This document shows, piece by piece, positions 1-10,139 of a stretch of DNA of 64,000 nt. Location of the stretch: assembly GCF_028502605.1 (NCBI RefSeq), contig NC_079236.1:1984001-2048000 (forward strand). The letters run 5' to 3'. How positions within the stretch are numbered: the first letter of the stretch is position 1; each line of letters starts with the position of its first letter. The translations under genes were made by a program, and so were the position numbers. A model generated the notes under the pieces. It saw nothing but the letters and a program-made list of their open reading frames with translations, had not been told where the DNA came from and searched no databases. The stretch is from Trichoderma breve (lineage: Eukaryota > Ascomycota > Sordariomycetes > Hypocreales > Hypocreaceae).

Positions 1-622
1 GGCTGTGAAAACTCGTGTTTGCGATGTGGGTGCGTGGCGCAGTGCGTGGTCATTGCGTGTACACTATTGTTCCAGAGATGTAAGCCGATAGACCGAACAG
101 CGCCGAATGGTCCATTGAACGACGCGGCAATGTGAAACAAGGAGGCTGTAATATATCACAAAAAAGAATGAGTTTAAAGTATTAACGTTATTCGTAAATA
201 CGAAAATGCGGTTCGACAGGGCTCGAAACAGTGGCATGGCTTGCATGGGTGCCGTAGACGCGGCCTCGAAATAGAACTGAGGCAATACGAGAAAAGGGCA
301 TGGCTGCCAATAACCCAATAACTAGTTTGACGGGGGGACGCAAAAGTGGCACCGCGGCAGAGAGAGCATGACAGATGCAAGTTACGTGGACTCCCAATGT
401 TCCCTGCTAGAGAAGCAGATGCAAAAACTAGCCAATTATTTCGTAATCCAAGTCGTGATTCGTCTTACCCGCGGGAATCTCATGTCCGCAAATGTCACTC
501 TCTATCTCCATGGCGGGGAGTTTCTTTAGATCCGTTACTCTCCCATTAAGTTATTCTTGGCATTGCTTTTTTCGTCTCTAGTTTCCAATTGCCGCTCTAT
601 CTTATGGTCTTCCCGTATCATA
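1..622. other. Upstream region without a recognised gene
   Basis: No convincing gene was seen. Several short open frames overlap on both strands, but none shows a domain, signal peptide or splice structure. The last part is probably the promoter and leader of the mannosyltransferase that starts at 623. Confidence 0.5.
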
Positions 623-2104
623 ATGCGTGGATCTCTCGCTCGTTTGCGCGCTTGTTTTGAACGTTCACCAAGAACCGTCGTCTTGTTCGTTGTCGTTGCT
701 ATTGTACTCTACTTCAGTATCCGTGACGTCGCTGGCGATGTTGTCATAGAGACACTGGATTCGCACTATCCGAGCAATGGATCTCTCAGGGACATCTTGA
801 GGATAGCAAGAGACTACCACAGGCACCCTATCGAGCCTCCATACAAGGACAAGTTTTGGGAAGTTGGTCAACGGTCTCGCAGCTTGACCCAATGGCTTGA
901 TGCCCTCAATGGCCCATGGGGGTCTAAACTTCGCAACTTTGAGAAAGAGAGGCTTGTTGTAGCGATCGAGACAACAGCTGCCTCCCTATTTCCATTTCTC
1001 ATCCCGGAGCCATCAAAACAAGGTGGCAAAACACCACTTTTAGACTTGCGGCGCTCTTTCACCAAAGGTTCACAGGGGATCGTCATCCCCGCTGGCGGGA
1101 GTGATCTACAAATCAGATTTGCGGGACATTTGATTGCAGCTATCAGAGATGTCTTTGGCTGCTCGCTACCAATACAGATTGTCTATGCCGGCGATTCTGA
1201 CCTACCAAAAGAACGCCGCGATGCCCTCTTGTCGTTTGACAAAACAAACAATACGGAATTCCTAGATGTGTGGACCGTATTCGAAGATGAAACTCTGCGT
1301 CTTCGGAGAAAGGGCTGGGCCATCAAAGCGTTTGCGGCTCTAGCATCCAGATTCGAACAAGTCATTGTTGTTGACGCCGATGCTGTATTCCTTCAATCAC
1401 CGGAAGTGCTTTTTAAACAACGAGCGTATACTGAAAACGGAGCGTATTTATTCCACGATCGGCTACTATGGCAGCATTCTTTCGAAGACAGACACGAGTG
1501 GTGGAAAGACCAAATCAAGGAGCCATCACCGGCGATGAACAAATCTCTCGTTTGGACCGAAGACTACGCGGAAGAATGTGACTCAGGGGTCGTCGTCCTT
1601 GACAAATCCCGAACCGAAGTCTTTGTTGGCTTACTACATATTGCATGGCAAAATTCATGGGCAGTACGGGACGAAGTTTCCTACAGAATCACCTACGGAG
1701 ATAAGGAAACGTGGTGGCTTGGGCTAGAGCTTGCTGGATCGAAATACGAATTTGAGGAGCACTATGGCTCAATCGTTGGGTGGGAAAAGGAAGGGAAACC
1801 CGATGAAAAGGCGGTATGCAGCTTTGTTATTGCGCATACGGATGAAAAGGACAAATTACTGTGGTATAACGGCAGCCTGCTCAAGAACAAGCTGGTAGAT
1901 CCAGAAGGGTACGAGGTTCCGTTGTACTGGATGATGGATGGCGAGTGGCAAAAGGGAGGGAAGAAGGACATGAGCTGCATGGTGGGAGCGACGAGAAGGC
2001 GATTGAGTGGTGAAGAGATTTCGATACTGCAGGACAGCATGGAGGCAGCCGTGAAGGTGGATGCAGTCATAGCCAGCATGAAAGAGGAGAAGGAGGTATC
2101 GTGA
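623..2104 (+). CDS. Alpha-mannosyltransferase, MNN1/GT71 family
   Basis: Single-exon gene of 493 residues. The frame is open upstream, but the first ATG is at 623, so that start was chosen. Residues about 18-33 form one hydrophobic segment near the N-terminus, the type II signal anchor expected of a Golgi glycosyltransferase. The catalytic domain shows family features: a segment around IQIVYAGDSDLP, then W-x-K (GWAIKAFA), then a hydrophobic strand ending in the metal-binding DxD motif (DAD, residues 251-253, in VVDADAVFLQ). Members of this family add alpha-1,3-linked (and related) mannose from GDP-mannose to secreted glycoproteins or cell-wall mannans in the Golgi lumen. The exact linkage cannot be read from the sequence. 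Nothing looks broken, and the length is normal for fungal members. Confidence 0.85.
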   Translation: MRGSLARLRACFERSPRTVVLFVVVAIVLYFSIRDVAGDVVIETLDSHYPSNGSLRDILRIARDYHRHPIEPPYKDKFWEVGQRSRSLTQWLDALNGPWGSKLRNFEKERLVVAIETTAASLFPFLIPEPSKQGGKTPLLDLRRSFTKGSQGIVIPAGGSDLQIRFAGHLIAAIRDVFGCSLPIQIVYAGDSDLPKERRDALLSFDKTNNTEFLDVWTVFEDETLRLRRKGWAIKAFAALASRFEQVIVVDADAVFLQSPEVLFKQRAYTENGAYLFHDRLLWQHSFEDRHEWWKDQIKEPSPAMNKSLVWTEDYAEECDSGVVVLDKSRTEVFVGLLHIAWQNSWAVRDEVSYRITYGDKETWWLGLELAGSKYEFEEHYGSIVGWEKEGKPDEKAVCSFVIAHTDEKDKLLWYNGSLLKNKLVDPEGYEVPLYWMMDGEWQKGGKKDMSCMVGATRRRLSGEEISILQDSMEAAVKVDAVIASMKEEKEVS

Positions 2105-3722
2105 ACATGGATATCGATAGTAGTCCATATATTGGGTGGGAAAAGCGTGTTGTTTACTATTAGCGAAATTGAAGCTGATTGATGACAGTCATAATCATTT
2201 TAGGATACCTAGACAAAGCCTTTACTTTCCTCTATAATATCGAACGATGGAACGACATATTAATCACAAATTAACTCTACTATCTCCATTGTGATGATGG
2301 AGGAGATGACCACTGAGTATTGCGTGCAGTAATACCCTGGAACAGTACATGTGCATAGCTGACTGCCCCTGCTGAGTCATGGTTTAGCTCCCGAAAGGAT
2401 CGTGCCTCCTTCTGCTTCTGTCCATCGCAAGAAACAATCCTTGCCTCAACATTTAACCGTATCAACCTTTTTACAACGTCAATGGAAAAAGGGGCAGCAA
2501 TCAATGTGCGGTTCAGCTGCTCGATTTTGTGGGCTCGGGACAAGCCCTCCGGCAGCCAAAGATTGTTCAATTTTCTCCCTGATTTTTTTGCTTCAGTGGG
2601 CCATGGATGAGCTGATGGTGATGGTGGCTCAGCCAAAACCAAACCAGCTTCAGCGACTCCCCACCCGCGCCATCTACGCAATCTCGAGCCGATCGCTTCC
2701 TAACACGCCCATTTCCGAGATCTCTGGGCTTGGCGATCTTCGGTTTTGCGACATGGTTTACAGCATGATTTTCCTTCGATTCATTTTTCGATGATTCTTG
2801 TGCGACGAGGTGGCATCATTCTGAAACAGGCGATATCATGATTAGCTATGCAGCTTTGATTCCCTTGCATGGCAAGCATGGTTACGTCGTTGCGACATGA
2901 TGATATGGGATCCCAGCCGATGGAAGCACAAGCACAAGCACACCTAAGCATAAGCAAAAGACAGCAAAAGACAGCAAAAGACAGCAAAAGACAGCACGGC
3001 ACAGCATAGCACGGCAAACCAAACAAATCTCACAGTGCGTGGCCTCTGTAGATAGCACCCCCCAAGTCCTCGCAGTGATTGGGATTGAGGATTCCCGAGC
3101 CGCGAACGCTGTGGCCTCAATCGCCAGAATGACGAAAGGCCCAAAGTTTTCTCAGCTAAATGCATGCATTACTGCAAATTACTGGAGCTGCCAAGCTCGG
3201 CTCACGACCTTAATCTGCAGCTCGAGCTGGAAGCTAGATCCCCACCAACTTGTCTGATGCGCTTCTCTAGCTAGCTCGTGGCGGCCATCACAATACGTCA
3301 TCGAAGAGACATTCCGCGGATCAAGTTTGCAGCTCTGATAGCGAGCATCGACGTTTGCCACGGCACAGCCGGCTTGTGCAAATAAGTTGGCGCCATGGAA
3401 GCGATTCAAATTGACTTTGTCCATCTCGACAACTGTCTTGCTCCACGGCTCTTGCCAAGGCGCGCGTTATTCCCCGCGTTGGTTTATCTGTGAATGCGTG
3501 GTGGCTGCCGTCGATGCTGTCAGAAGGGAATCGAGTGCATGTATATCTGCGGATTCGCTCGTCGTCATAACTCACCTAGATTTTACCTAGTCTGATCTTG
3601 AATTCTCCGATGCCTAGAATCGACAACTATCCGGAGCTCTCAACTTCGAATTAATTCATCAAATAGAAGCAGTTGTCTCTCATTCTCCTAAACCAGAGAC
3701 AAGCTTCTTTAACACCGGCGCC
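2105..3722. other. Intergenic region with a short tandem repeat
   Basis: Holds the 3' flank of the mannosyltransferase gene and the promoter and leader of the SMP/C2 gene. A 10-bp tandem repeat lies at 2951-3010. Open frames here, such as the one on the minus strand at 2280-2681, have no recognisable domain and are not called as genes. Confidence 0.5.
2951..3010. repeat. 10-bp tandem repeat (ACAGCAAAAG)n
   Basis: Three exact copies of ACAGCAAAAG run from 2961 to 2990. A degenerate copy precedes them (2951-2960) and two follow (2991-3010). The stretch just before (about 2927-2945) has an AAGCAC-like short repeat. It is a small minisatellite in non-coding DNA. Confidence 0.9.
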
Positions 3723-6700
3723 ATGAACGTCGACGACCATGTGGTGCCCTCGGGCGGGCAGCACTACAGCGCGACCAACCGCGTACCCAATATCCAGGAG
3801 TTTATGCAGCGTCTTGACGCGGAGAAGAAGCAACGAGATGCCGAGATTGACGCCGAACTCAGACGCAACAAGCGCAATCCCGATGTCAAAGTCCATCGCA
3901 ACGAGCTTCTCAAGAAAAAGGGCACGCGGAAAGTGCGTGATCCAGTCACCGGAAAGGACGTTGAGATTCGTGATGCGGATATCGACTTCACTGAAGCTGT
4001 GGAAAACCCACAGGTATGCGTTCTTCCATATCTGAGCGAGTCTCGATAGCCTTATGCTTAACTAATCTTTCGAACAGATGTCTGTTCCTAACGGGAACCT
4101 GGGAAAGCCTGCCACTATCGCCACCTCATCTCAACAATCTGGCGAAGAGTACCGCTATGCTCAAGATGTAACTGCACCTCCCGATCCTATCCAAGAGGGA
4201 TCAACTTCCGACGTACCCATCCGTAGTGAGAAGACGTCAGTCCTGTTTTACAAGACTCCGTCAGTCAGCTACGAACCAATGTTTGCCAATCTTGAACTGC
4301 GATCAAATGCCTTGTGTGCCGGAATTTTCATGGGTATCGTCTTCTTCGGTAGGCTGTTCGGCGGCGGGCTCCTTGGCCTGATTCCCCTGGCTATATGCGT
4401 TACCTCTGGCGTCCATTTGTGGGTGAAAGAATTGATCCGCCAAGGACGAGACTTGGAGTGGTCCAGCGAGCAGGAGCGTGGCGAAACTGCCACCATCAAC
4501 TTGATTCCGGAGTCTGTCGAATGGATGAATACCGCAATCGGCGTCTTTTGGGGCATGATAAACCCTGAAATGTTTGCCGGTGTTGCCGACACGTAAGTTC
4601 AGTCCACAATTTTCGTTTCTGTCACAAGCAGCTGCTAACCCCTGGGCAGCATTGAAGATGTCATGGCTGCGTCTGTGCCTGGTATTATTGAGCATGTGCG
4701 AGTGGCCGATATTTCCCAGGGAAATAACCCTCTCCGTATTCTCAATATGCGAGCCCTCCCAGACTCTCACGTTCAGGATATCAAGGACGAAATTCACAAG
4801 GAAAATGAGAAAGTCATGGACGAAGATGAGCTCGCGGCCGTGTCACAAGCAGGGGCGTTTTACAACATGGAAGTTTCGGTCGCATACCACGCAAAGCCCT
4901 CAGGCGCTGATATTGCCTCAAAGGCGCGGAACATGGGGATGCAGCTCGTCTTCTACCTGGGAATCAAAGGTCTCTTTGGCGTTCCTCTTCCGATCTGGGT
5001 TGAGCTGATTGGCCTGGTTGCTACCGCACGTGTCAGACTGCAGCTCAGTCCCGAGCCCCCCTTCTTAAAGACCATGACCATTACTTTGATGGGAGTTCCT
5101 AAGGTGCAAGCTGGATGCACTCCGATGGTTGAAAGGGCACCCAATATTTTGAACTTGCCTCTCATCTCCAACTTTGTTAATTGGGCCATTAGTGCCGCAG
5201 CCTCGATGTATGTCGCTCCCAAAAGCTTGACCTTGGATATCAGCAAGATGGTACAGGGAGACGATATCAAAAAGGAAACCGAGGCCTTTGGAATTCTCTT
5301 TGTGAGAATCCACAAAGCTACTGGCCTTAGCAAGCAGGATCAGCGTGGCAGCAAAGGCGGCGGCTCCGATCCGTATATTACCATTAGCTGGAGCAAGTTT
5401 GGGAAGCCCATGTTTTGCACCCGTGTCATCCAGGACAACTTGAACCCTGTCTTCGAAGAGAGTTGCGGACTGCTAGTTACCAGCGACCTCATTAAGGCTG
5501 ACGAGCAGCTCTCTGTGGAGCTCTGGGATAGTGATCGATCCTCTGCAGATGATGAAGTGGGCAAGATTGAGCTAAGCATTCAAGAGCTCATCCAACACCC
5601 AGGAAAGATGTTCCAGCACGTCTCAACGCTGAGTGGTCTCAAAGCCGAGAGCGTCATGCCCGGCGAACTCCACTGGGAAGTTGGATTTTTCGGAAAGACG
5701 CAATTCCGCAAAGCCTTGCGAACTGATGGCCACAATCCCAATGTGGTTAAAGAGCTAGGCGACAAACCCGAGTTCCAAGAAGACTGGGGTACGATCCAGA
5801 ACGCAGAAGAGGATGCTGTTGTCCATACACCCCCTGACCCTCTTTGGCCATCCGGAATCCTCAGCATTGTGGTCCACCAGATTGTCGGTCTAGAGCTAGC
5901 CAATGTCAAAGGCTCCCAGGGCAATCGCAAGGGCAAAGAGTACGAGCCTGCAAGGCCGGAAGCTGGCGAAGTCAAGGAAGAGACAAGCAAGAGACTACCG
6001 AGCTCATACTGCACTATCCTCGTCAATGATGATTTGGTTTACAAGACGCGAACCAAGGTGGTGTCATCGCAGCCCATCTTCAATGCTGGCACCGAGAAGT
6101 TTGTTCGCGATTGGCGCTCTGCGATTGTAACCATTGCAGTCCGAGACTCCCGTAACAGAGAGCACGATCCAATCATCGGAGTTGTTCCTCTCAAGCTATC
6201 AGATATCATGCAGACTAGTAGCGAGGTGACACGGTGGTACCCTCTCGATGGTGGCATCGGCTTTGGCCGTCTTCGTGTCTCCCTTCTCTTCCGTTCCGTG
6301 GAGCTCAGGCTGCCACCCCCGCAGCTGGGTTGGGAAATTGGAACCTTCGAATTCCTCTCTGACACAATCAAAGTTACGAATTATACGCCGGCAAGCAAGG
6401 TTCGGATCCGTCTGCGCACTGGAGGCTCTTCCGCCAACGTAAAGAGAGACCAGTCCGTTCGTGAAAATGATGGCATGACATTCAACATTGGCGTCCCTGA
6501 AGGTGAAAAGAAACTTCGACTGCCAGTGCGCTATAGATATAAATCTCCAATTTTCATGGAATTCTATCCCTCAGGTAAAAGGGGAGCTGATGCGTTTGCT
6601 GCATTGTGGCTATTGGAACTGGTTGATAATCAGGAGAAGGAATTTGACATTCCTCTGTTCAAATGCGACAATTCTCAACGACTTTCACAGAACTACATCA

Positions 6701-7470
6701 CGCAGGAGAATTTTACTACTATTCCTGATACGAATATTGAAGAAATTGGAAGGGTTCGATTCAGAGGTCGATTCAAAGCTGGTACGGACTTGGATCATAT
6801 CAGATTTGTTACTGACAACGATTCTCGCGAGACCATCGAGACATGGGAGGCTTGTTATGCCGAGGGTGTGCGAGATCTAGAGGTTCAGCCTGAAATCCCC
6901 CCATTGACTCAGAAATTGCATGACGAGTCTCTGACACAGGGCCGAGATGTACTCGCACAGGCTGACGAGAAGGAGAAAGGCCGCTGGTTGGCAAAGGATG
7001 GCACTGACTGGACCGGAGCGTTTGGCCAGGATCCACAAAACTCGATGGCTCAGCCCATGTCTAGCGCAGATACCAATGGCCATGAGCATTTTGAGGTAGA
7101 CACGGATGAGGACGAGGACGAGGATGCCGAGGATCGAGACCGAGCTATGGGAATGCGCAGGACAGAAACAGACCCAACGTATGGCTCGGCCCCATCTGAG
7201 GGTAGTGACGAGCGGCATTCTTTGGACAGCCGTGCATCAGGTGCGTCGAGGAGGAGCACCGGTAGTACTGGGAGTAAGAATCCCATCAGGGCGTACAAAA
7301 ACTACAAGGAGAAGAGCCGGGATCTGAACCGCAAGCAACGCGGGCTGATGCAGTGGCTCCCCATGCGAAATGCGCGGTTTGCCAAGAACGAGGCCAAGTT
7401 TGCCGTCCGCAGAGTGAAGAGAATGGGATCTTTGGCTGGGCGAAAGCCAGATGTTGAAACGGAGGTGTAA
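3723..7470 (+). CDS. mug190: SMP/C2 domain membrane-contact protein (Mug190/tricalbin-like)
   Basis: Three exons: 3723-4013, 4078-4592 and 4650-7470, giving 1208 residues. The introns are 64 and 57 nt with GTATGC/GTAAGT donors and CTAA-type branch points. Order of parts: a charged N-terminus; a hydrophobic hairpin at about 175-215 (GIVFFGRLFGGGLLGLIPLA); an SMP-type lipid-binding domain beginning near residue 245 (SVEWMNTAIGVFWGMINPEM); a first C2 domain at about 484-583 (LFVRIHKATGL, DPYITISW, LSVELWDSD); a second, less typical C2-like region at about 668-800; and a basic C-terminus after an acidic stretch (DEDEDEDAED). The build matches fungal Mug190 and the tricalbin/extended-synaptotagmin group, which anchor in the ER and hold it near the plasma membrane. 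The Mug190 name is by family resemblance; lipid-transfer function is inferred from the SMP domain. Confidence 0.85.
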
Positions 7471-7763
7471 TACCCCTACGCATTCTTGTACCTGTTCATT
7501 GTTTTAATGTCTTCTATTTTCTTATCTCCTAAAGTTTTGCTGCCTTGGAATTCTTACGGCCTTGGATGGATGGAACTGAGTATGAAAAACCTATGATTCA
7601 TGACACAAGTTTACAACATTGGTGTTCGAGGTGTCGGATCACGCTCTTTTGATCAAATTGCTAATGATTCTTTTTGGCACACTCTTAATTTGTGAAAATA
7701 CCTGTCAAGAGTATTTGTATTTGTATTTATTATACTTTATGATATCACAAACGCTATAGTTAT

Positions 7764-8642
7764 CTAAAATTTCTCCACGAATGGGCGGATATCCAGTTCT
7801 TGCGTGAAGGATGATCTGTGTTGTGTGTGTAAGTGCCAGTAGCTGTCGGCAATCTGCATGTCCTTTGTTAGCCATTTGTAGAAGTGGAACAGATAGAATG
7901 CTTGTCACAATACTTACAGCATCAGGGTTGATCTTGCCATCCTCTACACCATTGTTAACAACTCTGTCCTTGCCCCAGGGAGTGTCAATGCCGCCGTCAA
8001 TGACTGCCAGGGCGACATGCACGCCCTTGGGGCCAAACTCGCGGGCTAGAGACTGGGTGATGGCACGCTGGGCGAACTTGCCAGCGGCAAAAGTGCTGAA
8101 GAAGGCGGAGCCGCGGAGGGAAGCGGTTGCGCCAGTGACGAGGAGAGATGGGGGGTGCGGGGAGGAATCAACGGCTGCGAGGAGGAGAGGGAGAGACTTT
8201 TGGGCGAAGTAGAAGAGGCCGTTGCTGTAAATCTTTGTCAGCGAGTGTGTTTCAACGGGACAAGAAATTGGGAAAAAGTAGGTCATGAAAAGACTCACGC
8301 AGCAGTGTCGAGGCTAAGATCCAGGTCGGATAGCTTCAGCTCCAAAAACGGCTTTCGGGCCATGCCGGCGCCGCCATTGTACACGGCGGCCGCGAGCTTG
8401 GAGCCCGGCAGCTCCTTTTCGATCTGGGCAAAGGCGGCGTCGACGGCGGCCGGGTCTGCGGCATCGGCCGTGATGCCGATTGCGGTGCCGCCGGCGGCTT
8501 TAATGTCGGACACGATGGACTCGTAGGAGGAAGGTTTGCGGGAGAGGAGGACGACGGCGTAGGACTGGGCGAAGCGGCGGGCGATGGAGGCGCCTGTGCC
8601 GGAACCGACGCCGGAGACGATGGCGAAGAAGGGGGGAGCCAT
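7764..8642 (-). CDS. Short-chain dehydrogenase/reductase
   Basis: Three exons on the minus strand: 8642-8299, 8224-7918 and 7853-7764, giving 246 residues. The last exon uses the acceptor ending at 7854 and encodes a tail (IADSYWHLHTQ ... RPFVEKF) typical of a known SDR subgroup. A second AG 11 nt downstream would give a poor tail. The N-terminus has the Rossmann motif (SGVGSGTGASIARRFA). Further on is an NGG-type strand (AAAVYNGGAGMARKP). At the usual YxxxK active site the sequence reads FAAGK, so the catalytic Tyr is Phe; I recall this variation in related SDRs. The protein probably binds NAD(P)(H) in the cytosol; its substrate is unknown. It is convergent with the SMP/C2 gene. Confidence 0.85.
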
Positions 8643-10139
8643 GATGTGTGGTTTTTGTTTTTGGAGGAGATGAGGGGGAGATTGAGTGAAGTTGTTCAGT
8701 GAAGTGAGTGTGAAAGAAAGTTGATGTGGTATAAGTGAAAAGATTGACTGAGATGAAAGAGTGTTTATATAGACATTACGATGCTAGATCGACGAATTGC
8801 GTAAGACAGTCGCTCGCATTGTATCAACAACCGACATAGACGAAACAACAAGAAGACGCTGATAAATCCTCCTCCCCCATTTCCGCATACTGCGGTTTGT
8901 TCCGGATGGGGAGGGGACATACGTGATTGTGCCATCTGGCTTATAAAGCAACTATGCCTAGATGCAGGCATGTGGAGATGGAGGGGGTAAACTGGATTGG
9001 GAAAGATGGTGATGACGGGGCGGGTTTGGTGCGGGGTGGACGTTTTTGGCTCATCTGGAATCTTTTTTTTCCTTCTTCTTTTTCCGCTTTTATCTGACCC
9101 TGCGGAGTACAATTTGGGAGTGTTGAGTTTTGGGTTTCGTTTTTGTTTGTGAGGTGGTGTGATCACTAATTAATGTCCCGGCATATGATCCTGCAGCTCT
9201 CATCATCATTTAGCTCTGGGGTTACAATAGGACCAACTTGACCTCGAATGGCGTCATCAGATCTCGCAATGAAAACGCTCCGGTGGTGTACGAACGCATT
9301 GAAAGAAAAGCAGCGATTATTCATAACCAATTAGTCACCTAGCTAATTTTCGGGTGGATTCCGCTTCATCCGGGCCGGAGCCGAGGTTTGATGCGGCCCC
9401 ACACGGCGCGGGAGCCTTTTTGGGGCCGGAGTAAGAATATGCGATGCAGTGTCACTATGTGTCACTATGCGCATGAGATGAGGCATTTGGTCATGCATAT
9501 AATATGGGGGGACTCGTACGGAGTATAGTTGGACTCGAAAGTACCAGTTTCATCGCAATGATTTGCAGTACCTCTTCAATTACTGGTAGGTGGCTCAATG
9601 CTGCTGTCGAGGGTGGGAGTGACGAAGTGTCGGATCTGGATGAAGATGGAATACCTTTTTGAAGCAAACTGGTTTGACCCTATGGCACTGCTAATGTCGC
9701 CGGATCTAGCTGGCTTGTACAACTCTTTAAAACGGCCTATTTGCCCAACATCACTGCAAAGAAATTACGACACTGCCTTTATGTGTGTATCACTTGGGTT
9801 TATGAGCTGATCTCTTCATCAATCCTTAATATTTTTGTCTAGTTCTAGAATAAAGCTCGTACAATACGCCTGTTGCGACAGCCTATGTGATTATGCACAA
9901 CCATATCTCTCTCGAGTTACAAGCTGAGAGAACCATTACATTGTGTTGAGAACTCACAAAGAGGCCAAAGGACATCAGAAAAAGCTGAAGGGTCTTATCA
10001 TTTCTTATGATCTTCTGTTAATATGTTATCGTAAATAATGAATCTAGACCTAGATCAATCTTGGTCGGCTTGCAGCCGCTTCTCCAAAGCTACATGCCCG
10101 TCCTCCACTGCCTAGGGCAACAGTATGTAACCCCTACTA
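8643..10139. other. Intergenic region, no gene recognised
   Basis: The first part is the promoter of the dehydrogenase. From about 9.2 kb the sequence becomes visibly AT-rich with scattered GC-rich patches. A TACGGAGTA motif lies at 9517-9525. Small open frames (8765-9166 minus, 9598-9810 plus) lack any supporting feature. Confidence 0.5.

Noticed and set aside
557..622. Extended N-terminus of the mannosyltransferase
   Set aside because: The frame is open, but the extension would start at TTG; the first ATG is 623 and places the membrane anchor normally.
2280..2681. 133-codon minus-strand frame upstream of the SMP/C2 gene
   Set aside because: No domain, low-quality composition and overlap with an opposite frame of similar length; nothing favours it as a gene.
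7764..7853. Alternative reading of the last dehydrogenase exon using the AG 11 nt downstream
   Set aside because: It gives a tail unlike the SDR family; the chosen acceptor gives the conserved ending.
8765..9166. 133-codon minus-strand frame
   Set aside because: It is Pro/Lys-rich low-complexity sequence in the promoter of the dehydrogenase, without a recognisable motif.
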